From a bacterium (GTDB taxonomy: Bacteria > Zhuqueibacterota > Zhuqueibacteria > Residuimicrobiales > Oceaniaggregativiventaceae), in assembly GCA_029565675.1 (NCBI GenBank), contig JAKQNP010000019.1, positions 62,001-126,000 on the forward strand: a DNA stretch of 64,000 nucleotides, read 5' to 3'. Below, in pieces: positions 16,346 to 25,824 of this stretch. The position numbers and the translations under genes are program-made. Numbering within the stretch: the first letter of the stretch is position 1; every line of letters starts with the position of its first letter. A model generated the notes under the pieces. It ran no database searches and was not told the origin of the DNA. It saw only the letters and a list, made by a program, of their open reading frames with translations.

Positions 16346-17749
16346 TCAAGATCGGTTGATCTTTTTTGCGATCCATCCGCGATAATAATAAAACAAACCC
16401 GACAAGGTCAACACCGCGCCCAGCAACGATGGCCAAAAGGCGGTGATCAGGGTGGTGAGCATAAACCAGATCTGAATCACCAGAACGATGATCAGAGTAT
16501 AGGGGTATCCCCATACTTTATAGGGCCGCGGTGCATTCGGGTATTTGCTGCGCAAAACCCAGACAGCGGCAAAAGTCGAGATATTGAAAACGCTCGAGGT
16601 AAACGAAAAATAATCGATAATCGTCTCATAGGCATGCTCGGCAAAAGCGGCTGCCAGAAGCAATATCGATGCCCACATCCCCTGCCCCAACAAAGCTTTG
16701 TTGGGGGTTTTAAAACGGGGATGCAGTTCCCCCATCGGGCTGAAAAACAGACCATCGCGAGCCATGGCATACCACGTTCGCGCCTTGACCAATACCTGAG
16801 TGCTGACGTTGCCAAAGGTATTCATCATCACTGCCGCAGAAATCAGTACCCCGCCGAGAGTGCCGACTGCCATTTTCATCGCGTCATTGGCGACCGCCTT
16901 GGAGGCAGCGATCGCCTTCGGTGATAGCTGATACAGGTAAGCGCTGTTGATGGCAAAATAGAGCAACATGACGCCGGCGATGCCGAGAATAATCGACAGC
17001 GGCAGGTTGCGCCGCGGATTTTTGACCTCCTCTGCCACGTAAGTCGCTCCCTCCCAACCGCTGTAAGCGAAAAAGGCATAACGCATGGCCACTCCTACCG
17101 ACATCAGAGTGGACCAAGTAAAAGTTTGCGGCCAAAAACCGGCGGTGAAATGGTTTAGCTCCCCTGCCTTGCTGAAGCAAACAAAGATCACCGCACCGAC
17201 GGCGATGAGTTTGATCAGGCTGAAAAAATTCTGCACCTGCCCGCTCAGGCCCACACCAAAACAGTTGACTGCGGTCAGCGACCAGATCACTCCCAGGGCA
17301 AGAAACACTTCGAATAAACGGGAAAATGGCTCTCCTGCAAAAGAGGTATAGAGGGAATTGCTGTACTCGGCAAAAACCAAAGCAACTGCCGCGATGGCGC
17401 CGGTCTCGGAGACAAAAAACATCGCCCAGCCGCGCAAAAAGGTCCAGATAGGCGGATAAGCAGCTTTGAGATAGGCGTAGGGCCCACCGGATTTGGGAAT
17501 CATCGTGACCAACTCTGCATAGCAAAACGCACCCAGCAAAGTGGCCACTGCACCGAGAATCCACACCCCATAAAAAAGGCTGACCGCACCAACCGCCAAC
17601 ATGATGGGGACAGGTGTGCGAAAAATACCGGAACCGATGATTCTGCCGATCACGATGGAAAACGATTCCAACAATCCCAAATCTCGCCGCAATTCAGTCG
17701 ATTCGGAAAAAAGCTCCTCGGATTGATCTTGCATCGTTGCCTTCCGCAT
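16346..17749 (-). CDS. APC-superfamily amino-acid permease
   Basis: A 467-residue integral membrane protein with about 12 hydrophobic segments. The first helix carries the consensus unwound region SIVIGRIIGSGIFRTP, and the conserved stretch ELVTMIPKSGGPYAYLKAAY follows near residues 80-100. Both are typical of the LAT/YfnA-like branch of amino acid-polyamine-organocation transporters, which exchange or import amino acids by proton coupling. Another recognisable part is FAYSGWEGATYVAEEVKNPRRNLP in the middle. AAGG lies upstream of the ATG at 17749; a second ATG at codon 6 is possible. It is divergent from a sodium:solute symporter. Specificity is not readable. Confidence 0.93.
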   Translation of the reverse strand: MRKATMQDQSEELFSESTELRRDLGLLESFSIVIGRIIGSGIFRTPVPIMLAVGAVSLFYGVWILGAVATLLGAFCYAELVTMIPKSGGPYAYLKAAYPPIWTFLRGWAMFFVSETGAIAAVALVFAEYSNSLYTSFAGEPFSRLFEVFLALGVIWSLTAVNCFGVGLSGQVQNFFSLIKLIAVGAVIFVCFSKAGELNHFTAGFWPQTFTWSTLMSVGVAMRYAFFAYSGWEGATYVAEEVKNPRRNLPLSIILGIAGVMLLYFAINSAYLYQLSPKAIAASKAVANDAMKMAVGTLGGVLISAAVMMNTFGNVSTQVLVKARTWYAMARDGLFFSPMGELHPRFKTPNKALLGQGMWASILLLAAAFAEHAYETIIDYFSFTSSVFNISTFAAVWVLRSKYPNAPRPYKVWGYPYTLIIVLVIQIWFMLTTLITAFWPSLLGAVLTLSGLFYYYRGWIAKKINRS

Positions 17750-18001
17750 TTGCCTTAAGGTAAGAGTGCACCAAGGGAGACCAATTCAGTATAGGCGAAA
17801 ATTTGCAAAAATCAAAATTCTTATTTGTTTTTTAACCGGCAAATTGATTTATTGGTTTGATTCATGCAGGTGCCGATCATCCGACCGCCGCAAGGCTGTG
17901 AGCGCTCGATCGCTCTCGATGTTGATCGGCGAACCGCAAACATCAGCAAATTCCAGACAACGATCATTCAGAGCAAGTTTACCAGCGGACAGGGGAACAC
18001 C
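17750..18001. promoter_or_regulatory. Divergent control region between permease and symporter
   Basis: This 252-base AT-rich region must hold the promoters for both divergent transporter genes. An interrupted repeat GAGCG-N6-CGCTC lies near 17900. I cannot name clear -35/-10 boxes with confidence. Confidence 0.35.
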
Positions 18002-19756
18002 ATGAACCTTCATCCCATCGATGGCGGAATTGTTTTGGTTTATCTGCTCGCCATGCTCATCATCGGTTTTATCACTGAACGCCGCGCCGCCAAGAACATC
18101 AACACCTATTTCCTCGGCAATCGGCAAATGCCATGGTGGATTCTGGGAATGAGCGGCAGCAGCACCTATTTTGACATAACCGGAACAATGTGGATCGTCT
18201 CCACCTTTTATGTTCTTGGCATGCGGGGCATGTGGGTGCAATGGTTGTGGTGTTTTCCGTTTGCCGGTTTTATCATGGCCTACAAAGCCAAATGGGCGTA
18301 TCGCAGTGGTGTGCTGACAGGCATGGAGTGGTTGATCTTCCGCTTTGGCCGCGGTCGGGCCGGGCAGGCAGCGCGTCTTACCAGCGTCATCATCAATATC
18401 AGCTTGATGACCCTCATGTTGGGCTACGCCGGCACAGGTGTGGGAATGTTCATGGAAGAATTCTTTGCCATCAGCAAAAATACAGCTGTTCCTTTGTTGT
18501 TCATCTTTACCGGGTTCTACGTGCTGCTGGGTGGTTTTTTAAGCGTTGTCTATTCAGACGTTTTTCAGACTCTTTTGCTCAGTTTTGCTGCCATTTATAT
18601 CGCGGTCACTGCTTTTCTCCAGATCGATCCTGTGGCTTTCAGACAGCTCGTCGATCCGGATTGGTTTTCCCTGGCCCCAGTCTGGCGCCTCGATCCTGTA
18701 CCAGCCGAATATCCGCAGATTTTCGGACTGCTGATCATGCTCTGGGTCAGCAAAGGCGTTCTTGGTCTTTTTACGGCTGCATCCGGCGTCGATTTTCAGC
18801 GTTTTCGCGCCGCCCGCAGTGAAGCAGAAGCCTCCAAGGTCGGTCTTGCCTGGGGAACAGCGATCAGCATACGATGGGGACTGGTGATTGCATTGACGAT
18901 ATTCGGTCTGACCTTCCTGAATCAAACTGGCCAGGCGGTCGACAGCGAACGCGTCCTGCCCATGATCATCAACCGGATTTTACCTGTTGGCATCAAAGGC
19001 CTGGTCCTCGCTGGTCTGATCGCTGCTTTTATGTCGACCTTTGATTCCGGCTTGAACGTGGCGGCATCCTATATCGTCAACGATCTGGTCAAGCCAGTAT
19101 GGAAGAACGCAACGGCAAAGCAACTGATCAAGATCAGCTATCTCTCGACCATTTTGTTGATTGCGACCGGCGTCCTGATCAGCCGGCACACCGAATCGAT
19201 TCGGCAAATCTGGAATCCGATCAATTTCGCCCTTGGTGCTGCTCTGATCATTCCTTCGCTTCTTGCACCTTATTGGTGGCGCATCGGCGGCTGGGCCTAT
19301 TGCCTGAGCGGATTGATCACCTTGCCGGCGGCATTTTTTATCTATTTCTTTACGGAATGGACGGAATTGACCTATTTCCCGATTTTGACCGGCTTGAATT
19401 TAATCGTCTGTTTGGTTGCTGGGCTTTCTTTTCCGCCTGCGTCACCCCAAACCTTGCTAAATTATTATCGCAAAATCAGGCCGTTTGGCTGGTGGCGGCC
19501 TGTTCAACGACAACTGGCGGCGATGGGTGAACCCTGCGAGCGCTTGCCGCAAGATCGCCACGATCTGCTCGTTGCCGTCATCGCCACTCTCTTTTTTATC
19601 TGTCTCTATATCCTGATTATGGATCTGGTGCTGCACAATTGGCCGCGGGTCATTGCGTTGATGGCCGTGCTGCTGCTCACGGGGGGGGTGATTTATCACC
19701 TATGGTACCGCCGATTGGCACCGGACTTGCCACAGACGGACAAGAGCGATCTATAA
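18002..19756 (+). CDS. Sodium:solute symporter family protein
   Basis: A 584-residue SSS-family transporter. The start at 18002 is preceded by AGGGGA, and the first residues ([39 protein letters not shown]) are the family's typical first helix and loop. The conserved region [19 protein letters not shown] in the eighth helix area contains the serines involved in sodium binding. About 13 membrane segments are visible. The extreme C-terminus includes a run of eight G (19681-19688) and overlaps the convergent phoH stop by six bases. Substrates in this family range from sugars to amino acids and carboxylates; I cannot choose. Confidence 0.92.
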   Translation: MNLHPIDGGIVLVYLLAMLIIGFITERRAAKNINTYFLGNRQMPWWILGMSGSSTYFDITGTMWIVSTFYVLGMRGMWVQWLWCFPFAGFIMAYKAKWAYRSGVLTGMEWLIFRFGRGRAGQAARLTSVIINISLMTLMLGYAGTGVGMFMEEFFAISKNTAVPLLFIFTGFYVLLGGFLSVVYSDVFQTLLLSFAAIYIAVTAFLQIDPVAFRQLVDPDWFSLAPVWRLDPVPAEYPQIFGLLIMLWVSKGVLGLFTAASGVDFQRFRAARSEAEASKVGLAWGTAISIRWGLVIALTIFGLTFLNQTGQAVDSERVLPMIINRILPVGIKGLVLAGLIAAFMSTFDSGLNVAASYIVNDLVKPVWKNATAKQLIKISYLSTILLIATGVLISRHTESIRQIWNPINFALGAALIIPSLLAPYWWRIGGWAYCLSGLITLPAAFFIYFFTEWTELTYFPILTGLNLIVCLVAGLSFPPASPQTLLNYYRKIRPFGWWRPVQRQLAAMGEPCERLPQDRHDLLVAVIATLFFICLYILIMDLVLHNWPRVIALMAVLLLTGGVIYHLWYRRLAPDLPQTDKSDL

Positions 19757-21067
19757 CAGATTGCTCGCCAGCTCGGCCAATTCGGATCGCTCGCCTTTTT
19801 CCAGGGTGACGTGTGCGTAAAGCGGCTGTCCGTGCAAACGATCGATCAAATAGCAGAGGCCATTTGATCGGCTGTCCAGATAAGGGGTGTCGATCTGGTA
19901 GGGATCGCCGGTAAAAATAATTTTGGTGCCCTCGCCGGCACGGGTGATGATGGTTTTGACCTCGTGCGGGGTCAGGTTTTGCGCTTCATCGACGATGAAA
20001 AAAATGTGCTCCAGGCTGCGACCGCGGATGTAGGCCAGCGGGGCGATCTCCAACTTGCCGTTTTCCAACATATCCTGGATTTTTTTGTAGCGCGCCTCAT
20101 TCTCATTGAAACGGTTGCGGATCACACCCAGGTTATCGAAAAGCGGTTGCATATAGGGATCCAACTTGGACTCGATATCGCCCGGCAGATAGCCCAAATC
20201 CTTATTGGAAAGCGCAACCACCGGACGCGATAAATAGATCTGGCGGTAGCTCTGTTGCACCTCCAAAGCGGCTGCCAATGCCAACAAGGTCTTGCCGGTC
20301 CCTGCCTTGCCGCTCATGGTGACCAGATTGACCTGCAAATTCATCAAGGCGTGCAAAGAAAAAATCTGTTCCGCATTGCGCGGCAAAATGCCGTACGCCT
20401 GAATTTTATCCACGCGCTCCAAACGCTGACTCTGCGGATTGTAGCAGGCCAAGGCAGAAGTTTTGCCGTTCCGCAGAATAAAGTATTCATTGGCGACCGG
20501 ATCCTCGATATTGAGCAAATCAGCAGAAACTTCGTATGGCGGGGAAAATAACGCCGACAGCGCCGCGCTGTCGGCAGTTTCAATTACCCTCTCGCCGCGG
20601 TAGAGTTTTTCGACTGCCTCGATTTTGTCGTTGTAATAATCCTGCGATCTCAGCCCCAAAGCCTTTGCCTTCAACCGCAGATTGACATCCTTGCTGACCA
20701 GAACCACTTGCTTGCGTTTGCTGTTCTTTTGCAGATACAGAGCAGCGCTCAAAATACGATGATCCGGTTTGGCTTCAAAAAATGAGGCCTGCACTTCCGG
20801 TGCATCTTGATAACTGCTCAAAATCGATACGGTGCCCATGCCTTCGCCCAGTTGGGCACCGCCGTTGATCAAACTCTCACCGGAAAATTCATCCAGAATG
20901 CGGATAAAATCACGCGCATGAAAGTTGATCGGATCCTGTCCGCGCTTGAACTGGTCGATCTCTTCCAGAACCGTGATGGGTATGACGATATGGTTATCCT
21001 GAAAATTAAAGATGCAGCGCGAATCGTGCAAAATGACATTGGTATCGAGGACAAATATTTTTTCCAA
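19751..21067 (-). CDS. phoH: PhoH-family ATPase fused to a PIN domain (PhoH2 type)
   Basis: A 438-residue protein. Residues 1 to about 150 form a PIN nuclease-like domain ([11 protein letters not shown], with acidic residues also at VLEEIDQFK and [14 protein letters not shown]). After a linker, a PhoH ATPase domain begins near 230 with the Walker A motif G253-KAGTGKT-260 and a Walker B segment [15 protein letters not shown]. The region [16 protein letters not shown] follows. Proteins with this architecture are thought to act as RNA-unwinding and RNA-cleaving machines. It starts seven bases after the stop of the upstream aldo/keto reductase gene, so it shares that transcript, and it overlaps the convergent symporter gene by six bases. 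Confidence 0.95.
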   Translation of the reverse strand: MEKIFVLDTNVILHDSRCIFNFQDNHIVIPITVLEEIDQFKRGQDPINFHARDFIRILDEFSGESLINGGAQLGEGMGTVSILSSYQDAPEVQASFFEAKPDHRILSAALYLQKNSKRKQVVLVSKDVNLRLKAKALGLRSQDYYNDKIEAVEKLYRGERVIETADSAALSALFSPPYEVSADLLNIEDPVANEYFILRNGKTSALACYNPQSQRLERVDKIQAYGILPRNAEQIFSLHALMNLQVNLVTMSGKAGTGKTLLALAAALEVQQSYRQIYLSRPVVALSNKDLGYLPGDIESKLDPYMQPLFDNLGVIRNRFNENEARYKKIQDMLENGKLEIAPLAYIRGRSLEHIFFIVDEAQNLTPHEVKTIITRAGEGTKIIFTGDPYQIDTPYLDSRSNGLCYLIDRLHGQPLYAHVTLEKGERSELAELASNLL

Positions 21068-21073
21068 ATTATC

Positions 21074-22129
21074 TCATCCTTTGGAGTCTTGTTTCAATGC
21101 CTGGTTGATTGCTTCAACTCGATCGATTGACAGCTGGATTTTGGCAGCATGGGCATTGCTCTCCAACTGTTCGATGGATGAAACCGAAGCGATGATCGGC
21201 CCCATACCTGACATGGTCAACATCTTGGCGATGACCAACTCGCTGAGCGGCAAATGCCATTTTGCTGCCAGGGCAGCCAGGCGGCGCACCGTGTCGATCT
21301 GCCGGCAATCGCTCTCCAGCGTTCCCTCGTCAAACAGACGATCGCCCGAGCCTGCATTCTCCGGCTTTAAATAGCGGTCGGTCAGCAATCCGCGGGCCAA
21401 GGGGCTCCAGGCGATAAACGAAATGCCCAAATTCTGCACCTCCGCCAACACACCTCTGTGCTGCGGCGATTCACCGTTAACGATATCATACTGATTCTGC
21501 ACCGCAACGATGCGCACCCGGCAGGATAAACGTTCTTCCATCGACCGCAGCAAGCGGATCTGCTCGATGCTGTAATTGGAAACTGCAAAATAGCGCACCA
21601 TATCCTGCCGAACCAAATCCTCGACGGCAGCCAGACTCTCTTCGACCGGCGTGTGCGGATCATAGGCATGAAAAAAGAGCAAGTCGACACCATCCAACAT
21701 CAATCGATCGAGCGAAGCATAGAACGACTCGAGTATATTCAACCGCGAAAGGCGGCTGTGATTTGGAGTGAATCCATCCATGCCGCCAAAAAGCTTGGTT
21801 GCCAGAATGATGTTGCGGCGCTGATCCGGATTTGCCGCCAACCAGCGACCGATGACCCGCTCTGAATTGCCGGAAGCGTTGTTGTAGCGGTTGGCTGTAT
21901 CCCAAAAGGTCACCCCCAGTTGAACCGCGCGGTCCAGGATCGCCAATGCACTCTTTTCATCTACCCGTGCCTGGTCGCCGGTCTCTGGAAATCCGATTTT
22001 CCAGGTCCCCAGACCAACCAGCGGTACGCGTAAACCCGAACGCCCCAAAACTCGATAGGGCATGCCGTTGTATGAATCGGTCGTCCAGGGCACATTGTAC
22101 ATGTCCGTGTTGGGTTTGCTTTGTTGCAT
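21074..22129 (-). CDS. Aldo/keto reductase
   Basis: A 351-residue NADPH-type oxidoreductase related to the potassium-channel beta-subunit and YghZ group. Signatures are YRVLGRSGLRVPLVGLGTW, the catalytic aspartate and tyrosine in FWDTANRYNNASGNSERVIG, the lysine in ILATKLFGG, the histidine in DLLFFHAYD, and the cofactor region AWSPLARGLLTDRY near the C-terminal third. I chose the ATG at 22129, which has a GAGGA site, over an upstream in-frame start that would add an atypical 31-residue tail. It follows the ABC ATPase gene by 172 bases and is tightly followed by phoH. It may process an imported sugar, but nothing fixes its substrate. Confidence 0.92.
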   Translation of the reverse strand: MQQSKPNTDMYNVPWTTDSYNGMPYRVLGRSGLRVPLVGLGTWKIGFPETGDQARVDEKSALAILDRAVQLGVTFWDTANRYNNASGNSERVIGRWLAANPDQRRNIILATKLFGGMDGFTPNHSRLSRLNILESFYASLDRLMLDGVDLLFFHAYDPHTPVEESLAAVEDLVRQDMVRYFAVSNYSIEQIRLLRSMEERLSCRVRIVAVQNQYDIVNGESPQHRGVLAEVQNLGISFIAWSPLARGLLTDRYLKPENAGSGDRLFDEGTLESDCRQIDTVRRLAALAAKWHLPLSELVIAKMLTMSGMGPIIASVSSIEQLESNAHAAKIQLSIDRVEAINQALKQDSKG

Positions 22130-22301
22130 AACAGTCCTCGTGGAACAGCATCTGATCAACCGACGGTTCAACCACCCCTGACAATCAAAAAGCCGATCTC
22201 TGGTTTTTCCCCATAGCGGCAAAACGCAACCGGCTCCCGAGCCAGACTGCAGCTCCTATTTTTCGCCAGAGAGCAGATATGTTTTTTAGGCGCAGCTGTA
22301 A

Positions 22302-23402
22302 TCAGGCGAGACGATAACCCGTTTCGCTGTCAAAAAAGTAAATCTTGGATAAATTCAAAACGACTTCGATAGTATCGCCGCACGCATAGATATGCTCCGG
22401 CGGCATGCGCATGCAATAGTTCTGTTTGGAATCGCGAAAATAGAGAAAAATTTCGTTGCCGATCGGTTCCACCACATCCACAGCGATTTTTTGCGGGACG
22501 CTGTAAATGTCGCCTGAGACAGAATTCGCCAGCAAGACATTTTCCGGCCGTACTCCCAGAAGAATCGACTTGCGATTGTAATCCTTCAACTTGTTCAGCA
22601 CCGGTTCAGGGATCTCAAATTTCAACAGTTCAGAAATGAATTGCACATCGCCGTTTTGCTGAATTTCTCCACAAATAAAATTCATTGCCGGACTGCCCAT
22701 GAATCCAGCCACGAATTGGTTGACCGGATTGTTGTAGAGATTCAGCGGCGAATCGACCTGCTGAATAACTCCATCTTTCAGCACCACAATCTTGGTCCCC
22801 ATGGTCATGGCTTCGACCTGATCATGGGTCACATAGATCATGGTGGTATTCAACCGATTGTAAAGGCGGTTGATCTCGATTCGCATCTGCACACGCAGTT
22901 TGGCATCAAGGTTGGAGAGCGGCTCATCGAATAAAAAAACCTTGGGTTTGCGAACAATCGCACGGCCAACCGCGACACGCTGGCGCTGCCCTCCGGATAA
23001 CGCCTTGGGCTTGCGGTCGAGATAATCTTTGATGTGCAAGATCTCTGCCGCTTCCATAACCCGCTGCTTGATCTCTGTCTTCGGTAGATGGCGCAATTTT
23101 AAACCAAAAGCCATGTTGTCGAAAACCGTCATGTGGGGGTAGAGCGCATAATTCTGAAAAACCATAGCGATATCACGATTCTTGGGTGGTACATCGTTGA
23201 CTGTCTTACCGTCGATCAAAATCTCCCCTTCGCTGATCTCTTCCAAACCGGCAATCATGCGCAAAAGAGTCGACTTGCCACAACCGGATGGCCCAACCAA
23301 CACCGCAAACTCGCGGTCCTTGATTTCCAGACTCGCCTCCTTGACAGCGACAACCTGATTGTCGTACACTTTTGTGACATTCTTCAATTCCACCGAAGCC
23401 AT
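22302..23402 (-). CDS. Sugar ABC transporter ATPase (MalK/UgpC/MsmK type)
   Basis: A 366-residue ATPase. Walker A GPSGCGKST is at residues 37-45, the signature LSGGQRQRVAVGRA and Walker B VFLFDEPLSNLD follow, and VTHDQVEAMTMG is the switch region. The C-terminal third (from about 240) is the TOBE/OB regulatory domain typical of carbohydrate importers (GVRPENVLL). A good AGGAGA site precedes the ATG. It lies downstream of the binding-protein and permease genes of the same strand but is separated from them by two genes and a 337-base gap. It may therefore serve those permeases and possibly others in the cell. Confidence 0.96.
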   Translation of the reverse strand: MASVELKNVTKVYDNQVVAVKEASLEIKDREFAVLVGPSGCGKSTLLRMIAGLEEISEGEILIDGKTVNDVPPKNRDIAMVFQNYALYPHMTVFDNMAFGLKLRHLPKTEIKQRVMEAAEILHIKDYLDRKPKALSGGQRQRVAVGRAIVRKPKVFLFDEPLSNLDAKLRVQMRIEINRLYNRLNTTMIYVTHDQVEAMTMGTKIVVLKDGVIQQVDSPLNLYNNPVNQFVAGFMGSPAMNFICGEIQQNGDVQFISELLKFEIPEPVLNKLKDYNRKSILLGVRPENVLLANSVSGDIYSVPQKIAVDVVEPIGNEIFLYFRDSKQNYCMRMPPEHIYACGDTIEVVLNLSKIYFFDSETGYRLA

Positions 23403-23739
23403 ATCTCATCTCTCCTGATTTGATATTCAAACTCTTAAAGATAGAAGAATTTCCAAGGATGCCAAACATTATTTGCAGTCAGCAGGGGTCCCATCGCCAA
23501 CCGGGGCCCTTATTGCCAATCTCATTATTATCTTGGACTTAAAACATCTTGCGTATAATCCCGAATTCGGAGCTGCGCACCAAATTCGGGATCATTTCGA
23601 TTAGATACAGGTTTGCTTGATTTTCGCGGTTGTTACACCGCTTGCGATGGGTGGTGGCCACTCCGTGACACCGCCCGCCTGCGTTCACTGCTGACTGATT
23701 TTATACCGCCCTTTGGCCGAGCAACAATACCAGCCCTGT
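23403..23739. promoter_or_regulatory. Gap upstream of the ABC ATPase gene with an inverted repeat
   Basis: ATCCCGAATT (23558-23567) and AATTCGGGAT (23583-23592) are perfect 10-base arms 15 bases apart. The left arm overlaps the self-palindrome CCGAATTCGG (23561-23570). The element lies about 155 bases upstream of the ATPase start and about 150 bases after the previous stop, so it could be an operator or a transcript-end structure. No gene is seen in this stretch. Confidence 0.5.
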
Positions 23740-25809
23740 TCACCGGTGCGAAGCTATTCGCACCCGAGGTCTCCCGTGGTGAGAGAATTCAATCGTCGTC
23801 AGGGATTTGATCACAAGGTCCGTTACTTCTCGGCCGTCCGCCAGCGCGATCGATGCCTTGCACCCGGTTCCGCAACGGTATGGCAAAGCAGTGACAAGCT
23901 GGGTATCGTCCAAAATGGTAAAGGTCACCCAAATCTCTGCTGCGGTCTCAACCGGTCGCAGCCCCGGAACCTGTTTCAATCTCTGCAAAAGTTCATCGAC
24001 TGTATAAAAACTTTGCATTTGATCATCGGTCAAGGTTTCTCCTGCATCGGTAAACTCAGGTGCAGCAAAAATCTGTTTTACTTGCATGTGCGACCTGATG
24101 AGAGGTAAAATCCGCTCAGGAACAATCCGGGCATGCGGCAGCAACAGGCTGTCATACAATTCGCCGTTCAGCAAGAACCGGCCGTTCTTCCATTCCCCAT
24201 GTGCCAACATTTCGTTCGTCACCACATGAACTTGATAATGATGGTCTATGAGCGCAAGAAGCAGACGAAAACAGTCAGCAGCGATCGCGTTCGCCTCGAG
24301 TGGCTGGACAGCATAAAGAGTCTCCACCGGATAGACGAACAACAAATTCGCCATCGGCAGATGATTGCCGGTCAGTCGAAAGTGATCTTCCAGACGGTGC
24401 GTCCATTCGGGAAAACCTTTCCAGGTACAATGGTTGGGATAGCCGGGAGTCGGTGCAGACCCGAGGAAGCGATCGCTTTCGCCGATGGTGCCGACCGGGC
24501 CATAGATATGCGCCAGCCAGTGCTGCCCGAAGGCGGCCATCACGTCGACACAATGGTTCATGGCCGCCAATTGCTCGGCATCGCTCTCCCCGCCGCCTGC
24601 AGTCCAAAGGTTGTTGATTGCGAACTTTTTGGCGCTGCAGCGTCCCAACGAAGTCCCAATCACCGCCATGGCCGCCAGATTGGCATAATAATCGCTTTGC
24701 GGATCGCTCAACACTTGCACGCCGCCGAGATCGACAAAACCACCCGACTTGTTTGCCAACCCTTGCCAGAGGTCCATGCTGCCGTGGTTGCGATCCGCCA
24801 TATCGGCAGACTCGAAATGCCAGGTATCGTGTATGCCGCCCAGCAGACCAGCGCCCCACACTCGTCGGGCATGGGATAGGGTGAGTTCCTGTGCTTCCAC
24901 CACAGTCTGGCGCAAAAGCCGATAGTAAACCTGCCTCACGCGGATATGGCTGTGATCCTGTGCTTCGAAAGCCAGTTTCCAGATCTCATCGCACAAGCGT
25001 GCTCGGGTCAACCGTTCAAAATTTTCGGCGAGGGATCGGCTGAAGGGCAAAGCGCCATAGACACAGGTATACCCGGGCTCGTCCCATATCAACAGATCGA
25101 GTTCGGCAACATCTTTGCGCAGCAAATCCAGATGCGAAAGATAGACCTGCAGATGGGCTTGGTTGCTGTAATCGACATGACAGGTCTCAAAAAGAAAAAA
25201 GGCGCAAACCCGCCACTCATCGGTATCCGGCGGTTGAAAAGCACCAAACGCCTCGACATAGCCGTCGCGGGCATTGTAAAAATAATCGCATTGTTCAGTC
25301 AGATCGATCAAATCGGTATTCTGCAGGGGAGCACCCGTGTGGCGCACAGCGACTACCCGACAAATACCTGTCGGGCGATATTCTATTGCAACCTCATGCA
25401 CCATATGGCCGTGTCGCGGCGGATGGGCGCAGCGGATGGAAAAACGGCCGTTCTGCACGGTTTCGGTATGCGGCACCTGTCGCGCCAGAGTCTGGTCGCC
25501 AAATAATACCACAGGCAATCCTTGACCGCTAGCTTCCAGACAGGTACGGGACAGGTATCGCGGATCCGGCGCCAGCCAGAAGGCCAGTCCGTTTTCCCGG
25601 CACCAGTCGCTGATCTTTGCGAGAACGGCACGCACCCGTGGATGATCCCACCGGTAGCGGTTGCAGCGCACAAGAGCGGCAATGCCCCTAAAGCCAGCGT
25701 TGCGAATATCGTTTATCTCAGCCAGCCAGCGCTGCGGATCATCGATAACCGCATCATGGATGGTCCACATGATCATCGCGGCAGGTACAGGACCAGTGTT
25801 GTTTTTCAT
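23740..25809 (-). CDS. Putative TIM-barrel glycoside hydrolase-like protein of unassigned family
   Basis: A 689-residue protein with no signal peptide. The N-terminus (IMWTIHDAV ... DIRNAGFRGIAALVRCNRYRWDHPRVRAVLAKISDWCRENGLAFWLAPDPRY) alternates strand and helix as in a TIM barrel. A candidate acidic catalytic segment is LDLLIWDEPGY. Later parts (SADMADRNHGSMDLWQGL, NNLWTAGGGESDAEQL) and the segment ANLLFVYPVETLYAVQPLEANAIA recall glycosidases that carry a glutamine-amidotransferase-like domain after the barrel, such as GH42- or GH106-like enzymes. I cannot assign a known family. It sits 15 bases after the neighbouring 471-residue gene, inside the sugar ABC locus, so a role on the imported sugar is likely but inferred. 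Confidence 0.7.
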   Translation of the reverse strand: MKNNTGPVPAAMIMWTIHDAVIDDPQRWLAEINDIRNAGFRGIAALVRCNRYRWDHPRVRAVLAKISDWCRENGLAFWLAPDPRYLSRTCLEASGQGLPVVLFGDQTLARQVPHTETVQNGRFSIRCAHPPRHGHMVHEVAIEYRPTGICRVVAVRHTGAPLQNTDLIDLTEQCDYFYNARDGYVEAFGAFQPPDTDEWRVCAFFLFETCHVDYSNQAHLQVYLSHLDLLRKDVAELDLLIWDEPGYTCVYGALPFSRSLAENFERLTRARLCDEIWKLAFEAQDHSHIRVRQVYYRLLRQTVVEAQELTLSHARRVWGAGLLGGIHDTWHFESADMADRNHGSMDLWQGLANKSGGFVDLGGVQVLSDPQSDYYANLAAMAVIGTSLGRCSAKKFAINNLWTAGGGESDAEQLAAMNHCVDVMAAFGQHWLAHIYGPVGTIGESDRFLGSAPTPGYPNHCTWKGFPEWTHRLEDHFRLTGNHLPMANLLFVYPVETLYAVQPLEANAIAADCFRLLLALIDHHYQVHVVTNEMLAHGEWKNGRFLLNGELYDSLLLPHARIVPERILPLIRSHMQVKQIFAAPEFTDAGETLTDDQMQSFYTVDELLQRLKQVPGLRPVETAAEIWVTFTILDDTQLVTALPYRCGTGCKASIALADGREVTDLVIKSLTTIEFSHHGRPRVRIASHR

Positions 25810-25824
25810 CGATTATTCTCTGTT

